This document shows, piece by piece, positions 23,267-36,062 of a stretch of 64,000 bases of DNA. The stretch is from assembly GCA_015698045.1 (NCBI GenBank), contig BLAL01000054.1, forward strand, positions 310,001 to 374,000. The letters run 5' to 3'. Within the stretch, counting starts at the first letter, position 1. Every line of letters starts with the position of its first letter. The DNA is from Rhizophagus clarus. Its lineage: Eukaryota > Glomeromycota > Glomeromycetes > Glomerales > Glomeraceae. A model generated the notes under the pieces. It was not told the origin of the DNA. It saw only the letters and a program-made list of their open reading frames with translations, and did not search any database. The translations under genes were made by a program, and so were the position numbers.

Positions 23267-25006
23267 ATGACGGAAGCAATTATACAACAATTTTCACCAG
23301 AATTACTTACAGAAATATTTGGAAACCTTTATATCAATGATTTATTAGAATGTGCTTTAGTAAATAGAAAGTGGAGTGCAAATGCGATGCGGATATTATG
23401 GAAATGTCCTATTCAATTAGCAACTTTTCCTTTAAAAAATTCCAAATCACCTCAAGAAAAATTATGTTCAATAATTTCTACTATAGTGAAATGTTTATCA
23501 ATTGAAGTTAAAAATAAATTGAGGAATATTTATGGAATAATTATCGATGAAGTTAAGAATGAAAGTGTACCAATGTTTGATTATTGTTTATTCATGGAAA
23601 AATTGAACCTTGTAATAATGTTTAAAGCTACATTTTTCTGGTTAAATTCTCAGGGTTGTGTTACAGGTACGGTAAAACCTTTTGTGATTTTCTGTGAATT
23701 ATGTCAATTATATAAATTTTGTGAACTTTGAGAATTTTATAAACTAAACGAAATTACTTTTCTTTTTTTTTAAATAGGATTAATTTATCATCATATTATA
23801 TTTCAAGAAATTTGTAATTTGATTATTATAAAAAGTAATATACTTAATAATCAACAACGCGATACAAGTAGGATGACCGAAGCAAAAATCATTTTAAGTG
23901 CATATAATCCAAAACATATGTTACAAGGTGAAGTTTGTAATAGAAATTATAAAGAATCGGATTTTCCTTTACCAAGTCATTTACCTTTAATGACACAATC
24001 TTTATCACGATTGGAAAGGGTCACATTAAATACTTGTATACAACCAAGATTTATTTATGAACTTAATAATCTTTGTAGAAATATTTTAGACATAAGTATT
24101 CATTGTGGATGTCATGATGATCAACATTTGGCCGATTTCATAAATAATCAAGAAAAATTACAAAAAATAGTTTTATTCTCTTTTAAATCGGATATACGAT
24201 TACAAAAAATTTCTGAAGCTATTAAAAATAAATTGGAACAATTATTATCTTTAAATATTTCAGCTGGACAAGTACCATTGAAAATTTTTAATAACAAACA
24301 TTGTGATCAATTATTAGAATTACATTTAGTTGATTGTGATCAATCTTTGACAAACCTTTCCGATTGGAATCAATTCCTTTGTTGTAATAATACTAGTTTC
24401 AAAAATTTGAAAAAATTGGAATTACATTGTAATGTAAAGAATTTGGAAAAGATTGGAATCTTCCTTCAAAAAGTTTCATCATCATTACGTAAACTTATCT
24501 TAATACGTAATAATCCTGAGGAACAAATTTTGATTGAAAAATTTTATAAGAATATTGCAAAATATTCTACAAATTTAATTCAATTGGATTTAACTATACC
24601 AGAATTTATTGAATCAATGATAATTATTTTACAATCATGTAAAAAACTTGAATCTTTAAATTTAAGGGATCCTTGTAATCAACCAAATGATTTAAATGAA
24701 AAATTTCCTTCACTTGGAAATTATTTTCCTTTATCACTAAAAAAATTTGGAGTAGAATTTGATTTAAATATTTCAAAGGAAATGATTGAAGAATTTTTAA
24801 ATAATTGTTTTAATATTGGAATAAGAAAATTATCATTTGGTTTTTATTTTATGGATTTTACTTTGGAACATGAAATCATTATGAAAAGACACGTACAATT
24901 AGGAACTCTTAGTAATGAATTTTATGAATACTGGATAAGGGAACAAAAAGAGGTTACAATCGAAGTAAATAAAAATGAAGGAAAAAATCATTCCTTATCA
25001 AAGTAA
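23267..25006 (+). CDS. F-box protein with LRR-like C-terminal part (2 exons)
   Basis: Exons 23267-23666 and 23778-25006 join in phase (ACA G / GA TTA) to give 542 residues. The N-terminus FSPELLTEIFGNLYINDLL...LVNRKWSANAMRILWK (about 9-47) is an F-box, which would bind Skp1 in an SCF ubiquitin ligase. The rest has diverged leucine-rich spacing (LLELHLVDC, LKKLELHC, LRKLILIRN, LIQLDLT, KLESLNL), suggesting a substrate-binding solenoid. F-box/LRR proteins are greatly expanded in Rhizophagus-like fungi. The intron is 111 bp. No damage is seen; the start is the first ATG and follows a pyrimidine-rich leader. Confidence 0.8.
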
Positions 25007-25164
25007 TTTTTCATTTTTTTTTTTTTTTTTTATTAAAAAAAATCTATATTATTTTTATTTATTCAAATAGGGAAATATAATTTATAACGAAAACTTACCC
25101 GTTCAAGAAAAGGAAAAGGATTATTGGTTTGATTTCATAAGAGAGTGTATGTAGGAAAAAAAAA

Positions 25165-25350
25165 GGTAATGTCGGTAATTTTGGAAAATTTTGGGTAATT
25201 TTGGGTAATATTTTTGGGATATATTTTGGTAAATTTTGGATAATTTTAGTAATATCTCGGGTAATTTTAGAATATCTCGGGTATTTTAGTAATATCTTGG
25301 GTAATTTTAGTAATCTTTGAGCAATATTTTGTGCTAAATTTGGGTTATTT
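25165..25350 (+). repeat. Degenerate TTTTGGGTAAT short tandem repeat
   Basis: About a dozen imperfect copies of an 11-16 bp unit, TTTTGGGTAAT / TTTTAGTAATATC, run head to tail just after the F-box gene. Confidence 0.65.
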
Positions 25351-26873
25351 TGGGTAGATTTTTAGATTTTTTGATTCTGTATTACTATGATATCTTGCAT
25401 TTAGAATGTAACCTCACCAGAATGTTCTATTTTTTTAGCACAGACTTTGGGTAATTTACTCGTGATATGGATGATACGGATTATGCATGAGAAGTTTGTA
25501 ATATGCAATATGGATAAGCAAAAATGCACAGTTAAGTCAGTTGAGTTCTTATGATTTCTTTGTTTAAGCATTAACTTGATTAATATGGAGTTCGTATAAA
25601 GAGCGATTACATAGATAGTGTAACATTATCATTTATAACAAAGAGATATCAAAATGTATCAGGTTGAAAGAGAAAAAGAAAAAAAAAAATTTTTTCCCTT
25701 CCTTTTTTTTTAAAGTTCAGGAGTTTTTAAGGAAATAAAGATCTATGACATGGAATATTCAAGATTATAACTCGTTTTATTCAGCTTTTATTGTTACGAT
25801 CAAAAAAAAATTTTGATATCTTGTCAAATTTTTTTTTTTTTACTCCCTAAAATTTCTTTTTTCCATTATAAAATAAAAATAATTTTTTAAAAAAATCAAA
25901 TCAAGCAAATTATACAAAGCTACGTTTCACATTAAAAAAAAAAAAAAAGAAAGAAAGAAATTATAAATTTTAATCCAAAAAGTTATTCTATTTAATAATA
26001 CGGAAAAATCATTAAAAATATTTTTTTTTTTTTTTTTTTGGTCATATGATGAACATCCATAATATTTTGTCATTTTCCCGGATAATGAGAGAATGAAGGG
26101 AATTGAGGGGCAAATTGCAAAATGAGAGTGGCGAAGCAACTCAAGTAATTAAAAAACCTGATTATTTTATTTATGTGGCTATCTCTGATTCGTCTTTTTT
26201 TGAAAGGAAAAAACAAACATAGCGATCTCTTTCGCACCACCTAAATTAATAATAAAAATCCTGTAATCCTGTTATAAACTTTAAAAAATTCGGCGTTTAT
26301 ATTTTCACATTCGGTAAAATTAAAAAAAAAAAATTTAGCCATCATCAGGGAAAATTATATTAAGTTTATCATTATAATAAATATATATGTACATATCTTT
26401 AAAGTTTGAGCTTTGAAAGTTTAAAATCAAAAGAGATAATCTGGACTGTCCTAATATTCTGATGACACGTTTTGATCGTCTCTCTTTCACAAATTTCTCT
26501 ACAAGTGATCATTGAAAAAAATGAATTTTTTTTTTCATTTCTTTTTTTTTTTAAAAAAACAAAAAAGGTAAAAAGGAAGTAAAGGGAACGAATGTTCTCA
26601 ATAAAACAAAAAAAAAAAATTTTTTTTTTTATTTTTTTAATTTTTCTTCTTTTTTTTTGATTTTTTTTTTTCAATACCACCAAAAAAAGGTACTAAAAAA
26701 GTAAACCAAACGTACTTTCCTTTCAATCATATTAAATAAATTAAATAACAACCAGAGTAGAAAAAAAAATTAAATGCCTTAAAAAAAAAAAATAAATGCC
26801 TTAAAAAATCCAAAAAAATTTACAACGAAAAGGAATATTCATGAATAAAAAAAAAAAAATATATATTTACAAA

Positions 26874-26904
<31 letters not shown>

Positions 26905-27116
26905 GAAATAAAAGAAGCATACGACTCCGAAAGTCGGAAATATGTATATATATTTTTTGATAAAATAAATGATCAATACTAATAATACAAATATGTGAAG
27001 AATGAAAAATAATTATATTACACATTAAGTTTGTTATTTTTAGTGTTTATGTAAATCATGAAAAATACAAGGTGTTCCGTATCGTGATGTAGTATATCGT
27101 TATATCGTTATATCTT
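25351..27116. other. Intergenic, homopolymer-rich
   Basis: No gene supported. Many A and T runs of 10-25 bases, for example a T run at about 26877-26904. Confidence 0.45.
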
Positions 27117-28044
27117 TCATGCCCAAATGAGCGTAGAAAGTTGTGACCTAGAGAAACCAAACTTCGTCGTAGAAAGCTATATCAAAAAAAAAAAAAAAAA
27201 TACTAATTAAAAAAAGAGCGTTCGATAAGACAAACTATCACACAAAAAGTATACTTACGAATTTGGAAAGAAATTCGAAATCGATTGCATTCTTTTTGGT
27301 CGTCTTTTCTAATAAAACTTTTTCAGAAATTTCAACAATTTCGGATTTTTCATCAATCGTTGAATTCTTTTCTTTGATTTCTCCTTTAATTGGTTCTTGT
27401 TCTTTGGGTGATTCAACAACAGTTGGAGGAGCGACAATAACAGCGGTCGATTTCTTAACAACAAAAACAACTTTCTTTTCTTCAATAGGTTCATCGAAGG
27501 AATAATTTGGCACACGAATGACAATACGATTCTTTTCTTGTTCATTTGTGTATTTATTTAACTGAGCCTTCAATAACGTGATGGAAGGGCTGGCTTCATT
27601 AGTGAGTAATTTTTTGTTATTACCGAAAGTGTTGTCAAGTGTGGGAAGAGAAGTGGAAAATGATGGAGAGACTTGCACGTCGCGATCGAGTTTAGCTTCG
27701 CATAATTTTTGAAGTTTAAGTAAATCAGGAGGAAGAAATTGTGAATATCTCCTTAATTGTTTATGTAACTTTGAACTTGTTGTAGTAGAAGGTGAGGAAT
27801 CATGATTGACTAATTGGTCATGAATCTGAGGTAAAGAAGAGATATATTCTTTATAATCGTTTAAGAATTGTGAAACCGAGGGAGATAATTCTTCATAATC
27901 GGAATCTTCAGAATTTTCAGAATCTTCATAGAATTCTTGTGCTCGAGTTTGTATTATATCTGCTAAACAATCTAAATAGTTGTTTACGTCATTATATAAT
28001 CGTTTCGCTTGATCTAATTCCACAGGAGTTGGTTTGGTAGACAT
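27117..28044 (-). CDS. Acidic, low-complexity protein of unknown function
   Basis: The main exon 27259-28044 starts at ATG 28044 and encodes 262 residues. It opens MSTKPTPVELDQAKRLYNDV (probably helical), then has an acidic stretch YEDSENSEDSDYEE (about 39-52), Ser/Thr-rich spacers and a Lys/Glu-rich tail. At 27258 a perfect GTAAGTAT donor follows codon 262. Splicing to AG at 27177 gives a final 20-codon exon 27117-27176 ending in TGA (281 residues in total). Reading through instead adds only six residues (268 in total). I favour the spliced form. No known domain is recognised. CTCAG|GTACGAA near 28438 could be the donor of a 5' UTR intron. Confidence 0.65.
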
Positions 28045-31000
28045 TTTTCTATTATTATTTTACAATAGAAGAACGAAAGGAGAAGAAGAAAGGGATAAAA
28101 ATGATAAGAAAAATGGTTTATAAAAAAATATAAAAATAAAAAATAAAAAATAAAAGAATAATAAATAAGAAATAAAATTTTCTTGTTCTATGATACGTGT
28201 TTTCAATGAACGCGAAAAAAAAAAAAAAAAATTAAAGAAAAATATTTCTATTTAACATTAAAAAGGGTTGATCATTTTTTTTTTTTTCTTTTTATCTCTT
28301 TATTTTTATTATAAAGGATAAAAAAGAAAAAAAAATGAGAGCGAGGATTATGAAAAATACTAATAATGGATATTGATTTCACAATGGAATTTTTAAGGGA
28401 GAAAATTCTTCAAAGAATAAAAAAAAAAAATTCGTACCTGAGTTTTTGGTTGAACCTTCTTATAGAATTTTTTATCAAAAAAATTCGAGGGTAAATCTAA
28501 TATCAGAATTCTTTTTGGGGTGAGAAAGAGAAAGCTTGTTTGGTTTGTTTATTTGTTTATTTGTTTGTGTTTTATTTATTTGCTATACTAGATTTTTACG
28601 TTGTTGAAAATGTGGCGCAGCACTGAATGTGGCTTCTTATCATTAATTGATTAAAAAAGTCAGACCGAACGTCTTTCTTTCTTTTTTTCTTTTTTTTTGA
28701 TTTTTCGTTATCTTTTTATATGTTTTTTTTTTTATTATCTTATCTTATTTTATTTATTTATTTATTTATTTTTTCACTTAATCGATTTTATCCAATTGGA
28801 ATAATTTATAATAACTTGCTTATGTCGTACATCCAATATAAAAGATAATTCGATATCAAGAAAAAAAAAAAAACGAACGGATTGACAGGTTTTTTTAATT
28901 ATTTTTTTTATGGGAAGAGATGACCAATCTTGAGATGATTTTTTAAGTTACAGCGAAATAAAAATCCGGGAACGTAAATCAATTCACTTAAATAGCTTTT
29001 TTTTAATTTGGAACATCTTTCGGGAAGACTCGTTTAAGAAAATTCTAATTTAGTAAATTTAGTAAAAAAGAAGGGATTTACTATAAAAGTGATCATAGAA
29101 GGCTTAGATACTCCTGCATAAGTCAAAATCTGCTGTTAAAAGAAATTTTAAAAAAAGAATAATTGATAAATAAGATCGGAAGATACATCAATTTTAAAAC
29201 TTTTCAGTCAGCCCACAATACAATAATTACTGAAACCAACAATATATGTGTAATATATTTTATATTGTATTATTTTATTTTATTTTACATATATATATTT
29301 TCATTACACGTGTATTTATTTTTATTTGTTTCAAATTTCAAAAAATCCAAAGACGTTCTTTTAAAACGTCACAAATCTTGGGGATTTGATTTCTAATCCA
29401 CCCAATTTTCCACGCGATAAGTGACAAAAACACAAGGTACAAAATATTATGTACTGTATGATATTAATGAGCGTAGATCCTTTTTAAACTTTAAGGAAAT
29501 TCGGTATATCGTTTATAAGGTTAAAAAGATTTTGAAATTCGGCTAATTGAAATTAGCCAAAGATGCGATCCGTGGATCGGACCCTAAAAAAGGCTCATTC
29601 AACCTGATTTTTTTTAAATACAATAAATCACTATAATAATAATTATTCCAAAGTCATTTTGAATACAATAATTTTTTTTTTTTACACTACGGATCAACCA
29701 TAACTAAGTTAAATTTAGTTATTTTATTATTTATTAATTTGCTTTTTTAATTTAGACGATCATAAATAATAATGAATCGAAATTACGCATTTATACTTTT
29801 AACGAAAAGATTTCAGATGATCTCAGCCTATAACATTTCTCCTTGATCGTTTCAAGTCTTTGAAAACTTTTTTTTTATTAACATGATTCTTTTCGGAAAT
29901 GAAATAGCAAATGCATCGACAAAGGCAAAAAATTTGTTGTGCAACATACAGTACTTATTTCTTTATATTTCAAATTACAAACGATTTATCGTTTTATTTT
30001 ATTTTTTTTTCACAAGATTGGCGGTACGCTATCAAAAATATCGAGTAAATCTTCGTTATAAAAGAAAAAGTCGTGGGGTAAGTGCGTTTAGTTTAAACCA
30101 AATGTATGTATGGGGGGAAAAATATATTAAAAATATTTATTTTAATAAAAAAAATGGAGGGAATTCTTCGGATTCAATTAAAACTTTATTCTTTTAATAA
30201 TGCATGAATACATGCACGCTACGACAAAAAGTAACCCTCGTTGTTGTTTTAAATTCCAAATATGTTAATGATATTTTTAGTTTAATTGGCCATTATAAGA
30301 ATGATTCATATCTGTTTTTTTTTATTCTTGTTTCCAAACAAGTTTTATGACGTACACATACGGCGGCGGAATTACATGCAATATTTTGTATACCGAGAAA
30401 TTTCAGTTCTCGCAACTTCCGCGATCATAATGATTATGTATGTATGCTGTTATATGTATTGCAGTCATTTTATTGTCTTTCACAATCGAAAAAAAACAAT
30501 AATGTATGCCATCTCACTTCTTCTCTGTCATTATTCCATTATACTCCACTTCAAAGAAAAAAAAAAAAAAAAAAAAAAAATTTTTTTTAGTTAGTTTAGC
30601 CTGCTCATGTTAATGTGATTTTTTTTTCATTATCAGGCTTTTTGTGTAACTCGTATGACTGGTATGACATGTGTGACATGTGTGATTCTGTGATTCGTGT
30701 AATGATGATTATTAAAAAAGTCGTGTTTTCTTTTGAGGATTGCGCGTTTATATGAATGAAAATATATAATGAATTATAACAATTATGTATATATTTATAA
30801 TAAAGTTTACATAATAAGATGAAATTAGTTAATATTTATATGAAAAAAAAAAATTGGTATCACGTAGGATTCGGCATATAACTCCGTATAATTGAAGTTG
30901 GGGCTGTAATGATAAATTTGTGCTTATTGAAATACCAATTTTATTAAGAATAACTCGTAAGTCATTACGAAATTTTGTAACCTATTAATCAACAAAAACT

Positions 31001-31921
31001 GAGGTAATTGAGTAACCTCTTTTTTCCCCAAAGCAAATGCAAATAAGTTTATGCGAGAAGTATTTTGATTCAAGTTTAATTATTATTCAAAAATTTTTTA
31101 TGAGTCATTGTCTTCTCATTGGTTGTTTTGTACCTTTTTGTATAATAATAGTAAATTATTTTCTTTTTTTTTATTTTGATATGAAACTTCCAATTTTAAA
31201 TAACGATCAACATATTTGATCGGCACCTTGTGCTTTTGTGCTTCTGTGTTACTGTTACAATTACAACAAATAACAAATACAACTCGGGTACTGTCCCTAC
31301 TGTGCTTTCAAAATCATCCGTTTTCTATTATTGTTTTTGTTACAAAAAACTTTTCACTCGGTCTTCATTCAGAAAAAAAAGATCAATTCTTATTGGACGG
31401 TTTAATTTACCTTTACTTTTGTTCTTTTTGAAAAGCGAAAACCACAAAAACACTTAGAAACTGCGGATGTCAATAATTTGTAAATCCGGTAATTGAATAA
31501 CTCCCAAATGCAAGCCACATATTCCCTTTTCAAAGGTTGAATAACGTCAAATGACCTTTGTTAGTTTGTAATTTGCATAATTCTTATGAAAGATCATGAA
31601 AATCGCAAATTTCATATATCCAAATTTAAAAACAATAACCTTTACGTAATATGTTTATTAATTTATCATCAAAGACATTAAATAAATATAAATATCTAGG
31701 AATTTTTACCTTAAATTATCAAAAAAAAAAAAAAATAACAACTTGTTATTTTTCCTGTTTTTGTTTTCTTCCCCTTGCTTTTAATTTATACATTAAAAGT
31801 TTAACTTTTTTTCTTTCCTGCTTTTTTAATTTATACGTTAAAAGATTAAAATTATTTATTTATTTATTTATTTATTTAATTTTTTTTTTTTTTTTTAAGA
31901 AAGTTTTTTAACGTGATAAAT
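28045..31921. other. Long intergenic region between divergent genes
   Basis: About 3.9 kb with no gene I can defend. Contains the double palindrome at 29541-29579 and short TGACATGTGTGA repeats at about 30660-30690. Confidence 0.45.
29541..29579. other. Two adjacent perfect short palindromes
   Basis: GGCTAATT-GA-AATTAGCC at 29541-29558 is followed 7 bp later by CGATCC-GT-GGATCG at 29566-29579. Possible protein-binding site or small structured RNA; nothing coding overlaps it. Confidence 0.5.
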
Positions 31922-32509
31922 ATGAGCTCCTCAATTTCTTTCACCCCCCTCGATCATTCTGATGATCAACAACTCGCTAAACCTATCGTTGATAACAACG
32001 ACAACGATATCATTCCTGGTTCTTCCGAATTAGAATTATCTACCGACAATACTAAAGTTAATTCTAATTCTCAAGAAAATTCCGATTCTACTATTGACGC
32101 TGAAACTTCTACTACCGCCTCTAAAAAAGTCTACAAAAAGAAACCGGTTGTTGACTCGAATTACATCTTGTTCGGTTATGTTCCTAATTATAAGATACCA
32201 ATTATCAATGTGCCAATTTCTTATCCAATAGATGTGATCTCTAATAAAGTCAGGTGAGTTATTTTTTTTTCCTTAAAGAACTTTATTTTTTATTAAAATA
32301 ATAAAATATTTTTCATAAGGTACATTACCTCAAAATTCGGTTTCGGTGAGAAAGGGATTGCGAAAAAATCAATCGCATCTAGACTACAATCCTTTATTTA
32401 TGGTGGTAAAATTCCAAAACAGAGTGTTTTCTCTTATATTCAATCATTTAGTTCGAAAAAAACGGCAGAAAACGAAGTAGGAATAGAACAACAAAAACAA
32501 TCTATTTAA
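31922..32509 (+). CDS. Small conserved-looking protein of unknown function (2 exons)
   Basis: Exons 31922-32253 and 32320-32509 join in phase (AG/G) to give 173 residues. It starts at ATGAGCTCC after a pyrimidine-rich leader. Residues 1-75 are Ser/Asp/Asn-rich and probably disordered. The second half (from about YILFGYVPNYKIPIINV) is compact and mixed, ending in a Lys/Gln-rich tail. C-rich third positions (TTC, AAC, GAC, ATC) are far commoner than in the neighbouring genes, as in highly expressed genes of AT-rich fungi. No domain recognised; no signal peptide. Confidence 0.7.
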
Positions 32510-34453
32510 AAGTTTAAAATAAAATATAGAACAATACTTTCATTATTTTTCTTCGTTTGATATTTTTTTTTTTTTTTATGATTAAATAGATAGATATAAT
32601 TATATATATATATATTTTTTTTTTCATTTGATATTTCAATTATAAATATATTTTTCTTTTGATAATTTTTTTTTTTTAAGTAAAATTATATATATATTTT
32701 TTTCGTTGATATGAATCTCGTTTAAGGGATTGAATTATTTTTTACAATAAATTTAAGGTTCTTCTTTAAGATAAATACCGAGCGAAGTTTTTTGTTTAAT
32801 ATAACGTTAGTATATGTATTTAATTGGTTAATAGTCACATGATACGCAAAACGTTAGCACTACATTCATATTTCAGTGGTAAATGAAGCCATTGCTTACT
32901 AAAAGGTTTACTTTATATACGAATTAAAATATACTGGTCTTAAAAAATATTTAGAATCCTATTTAGAATCCAATATCTTTAAACCTATATATTTTCTGAA
33001 TTCCTATTAAATGTGAAATTATATAAATATACTTTTATTTATTTATTTTTTTTTTTTGAAGATATTAATATAATATGTAAGCTTTATTTAATTGCTGGTA
33101 TTTCATATTTTCAATTAAATCATTTATTAGAAACTAAATAAAAAAAAAGTTATATATAAAAAAAAAAATTTAAAAAAATTATTATAATAATATAGCTACT
33201 ATATCTACAAACTGTTAAAAAATCATTTAAAATTAGTTATAATTAATAATACTTTTACTTTAACTAAATTTTTTTTTTAAAACTAAAGTTTTGTGTAAAA
33301 TAATTTAAATTAAACTAAAGCTTTTCAATTCTGAATTTATTTTTTAGTAGATGCTTTTTAGATTATACTTTTTATTGAAAAATATTTTCAGGATAATATT
33401 AACTGAAAATATTTTTATAGTTAAAAAAAACTTTATTTAAAAATATTTTCAATTTAAGATTTTTGAAAAATGATTTTAGTTTCATTTTTTTAATTTAAAA
33501 AATAAAACTAATTCTGATTTTTTGAACTAAAAATATTTTCAGTTAAAATTATAATCTAAAAATATTTTTTTAGTAAATTTTAAACAAAAAAATACTTTCA
33601 GTAATCAGAAATTTAAAATTCTAAATTAAACCAAATTCTAGTATAATAAGAAGAATTATATTAACTGAACTATAATAAGCTAAACTATAAAAAATTTTAA
33701 TTTAAGTTACTAATCAGACTATAAAAACTTTGGTTTAAATTAAATTAAACTTATATTAATTTAAATTAAATTAAATTTTACTTAAAAATATTATAGTATT
33801 AAATATTAATATATTTATTTTATAATATTATTATATATATTATATTTATTTAATTATATCTTTTGTATTTTTATTTTAAAATTTAAATTTAAATGTTATT
33901 TCTAAAAAAAAAAAAGATAAAAAGCTAATATTAATAAAAATTTTTTAAAAAAAAATTTAATTTTTTTTTAATCTATAATTTAAAAGTTTTAATAAAATTT
34001 TACTTATTATTAATAAAAATTACTATAAAAAATAAAGATTTACTAATAATTTTTATCTTATTTTTATTTTTAATTCTATTGGTTAATTAATCTAAAAAAA
34101 AAAAAAATCAAAATAAATTTTATATATAATAAGATTTTTTGTTTTTTTATTATATATAATTTTTACCTTAAATTTATAGATAAAAATTCAATTTCAAAAT
34201 CTGTAATATTATGGAATAAGATAATACTGTGAAGATGTAAATTTTAATAAGAAATCATTATTTTTTGATTTATAATTCAGTAATCTTTGTAACCTAAAAA
34301 GTAAACAATTGAATCCAGTCACTATCCTAATAGATGTATTAATCTTCTTATTAGAGAAATATAAAAAAATTTTTAATAAATTTTTAAATTTTAATTCATT
34401 AAATATAAAAATAAAATATATTATTTATTTATAAAAAAAATTTTTATTAACTA
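32510..34453. other. AT-rich spacer with repeated AAAATATTTTCA
   Basis: No gene. At 33370-33610 the palindrome-like motif AAAATATTTTCA occurs about six times in both orientations. A weak inverted pair, AAACTAAAGTTTT (about 33280) and AAAACTTTGGTTT (about 33725), might mark an old MITE. Confidence 0.4.
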
Positions 34454-35778
34454 CAATTATCTCTCTTTACAGTAAACTTCAATATAACAAAGAACACTAT
34501 AACGAATTATTAATGTAAGACAGATATTAACATATAAAAAAATTCTTGATTAACTGAATTTTATTAATTATAGACTGTAAACCATTATATAAAGTAAAGT
34601 TACAAAACAGCATATATAAAAATAACTTTTTTTATAATAAATTTTTTTCCAATAAAATGAAGATTACTGATATACCAATAGCCTTATGATCATTTAATAA
34701 AAAAATAATTTTTTTTAAATATACAATATATGAAAGGTACAAAATGCTTTTATAAAAGGTGTTTAACAAATCATTTAATAATATCAAAATATTAAATTGT
34801 ATCATTGATTTCATTAGTTTTGCATTTGCACATTAGAGTTAACTTCATCAGCATAATACCTATCTACTATCTATATTTTACCTAACAATTCCTAATATAA
34901 AAATAAAAGTAGGAAATTTTTTAAAAAAAATAATAATAATACTTCTTCAACTTTCTCTTACCTTAATTCCAAAAGTCTGGTCATATTTTTTATCTGATAA
35001 TATTACAAAAAAGAAAAAAAAAATTAAATAACTTAATTAATTAGAAATAATGATGAAAGACATCCTTTTTAATCTTTCTTACCTTAATTCTGAAAATCCA
35101 GTCATGCTTTTTGTTTGGCAACACTACAAAAAAAGAAAAAAAAAAATAAATAAAAAAAAACAATGAAAACCACCACCCCAACTTTTCCTTACTTTAATTT
35201 CAACTGAAAAGTCTGATCATATTTTTTATCTGGTAATATTACAAAAAAAAAATAAATAAATAAATAAATAGAAAAACAATGAAAACTATTACCCCAACTT
35301 TTTCTTACCTTAATTTCAAAAGGCTAATCATATTTTTTATCTGATAATACTACAAAAAAAGAAAAATAAATAAATAAATAGAAAAATAATGAAAAACACC
35401 TCTCCAACTCTTTCTTACCTTAATTCCAAAAGTCTAGTCATATTTTTCATCCAGCAATACTACAAAAAAAAAAAAAATTAAATAACTTAATTAAAAATAA
35501 TAACAAAAAACACTTTTTCTATCTTCCTTACCTTAATTCCAAAAGTCTGGTTATTGTTTTTTATCTAACAACACTACAAAAAAAAAAAAAAATAATTTTT
35601 TTTTTCTAAATTAGATATTCAGATTATCTGATAAATTAGATCAGCAAGTCACATAACATGCCTTTATACTGAATAATTTGTTATACTATACCAAATAATT
35701 ATTATAGTATTAATGAATTTTTTATAATGAAGGTTTGATCAGCCCAGACACTTATTTTATTATATTAAGATGTGATTG
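34454..35778. mobile_element. TA-flanked Tc1/pogo-type non-autonomous element A (1,325 bp)
   Basis: Left end CAATTATCTCTCTTTACAG and inverted right end CAATCACATCTTAATATAAT are each bordered by TA (34452-34453, 35779-35780). The termini resemble the Tc1-like relic at 10707-13735. The interior has no transposase and is dominated by a tandem array at 34955-35590. A second copy (B) is at 37765-41766. Confidence 0.7.
34955..35590 (-). repeat. Tandem array of about 115-bp exon-like units in element A
   Basis: Six units begin at about 34957, 35079, 35188, 35304, 35414 and 35526. Read on the minus strand, each has a T-rich tract with a TAG- or GTA-type acceptor-like end, a core of about 41 bp whose common part is GACTTTTGGAATTAAG, and a GTAAG donor-like sequence. 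Confidence 0.75.
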
Positions 35779-36062
35779 TATTATTAAATCTGTTTACTTT
35801 ATTAAATTATAATACAAATAGTATATTATAAATATGTAAAATATATTTTTTTTTATATTTAAAATAGTATTAAAATAAAAAATATTTATATAATTAAAAA
35901 AAAATAAGCAAAATAAATAGTTAAAAAATTTTTTTAATATTTTATTAATTTATTGTATTAAAATATCTTGTTAAATAATTTTCTAAATGCTAATTTTTCA
36001 AATTGGATTACTTTTCAAATGCCAATTTTTCAAATTTCCAATTTTCAAAACTAGACTAGTAT

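Noticed and set aside
26399..26683. 94-codon minus-strand ORF
   Set aside because: Almost entirely Lys/Phe from homopolymers.
29883..30594. Two + strand ORFs in the long intergenic region
   Set aside because: Phe/Tyr/Ile-rich text typical of random AT-rich frames; no conserved pattern although one contains a GTAAGT.
31037..31911. Several short + strand ORFs before the gene at 31922
   Set aside because: Overlapping, low-complexity, within the likely promoter and leader of the downstream gene.
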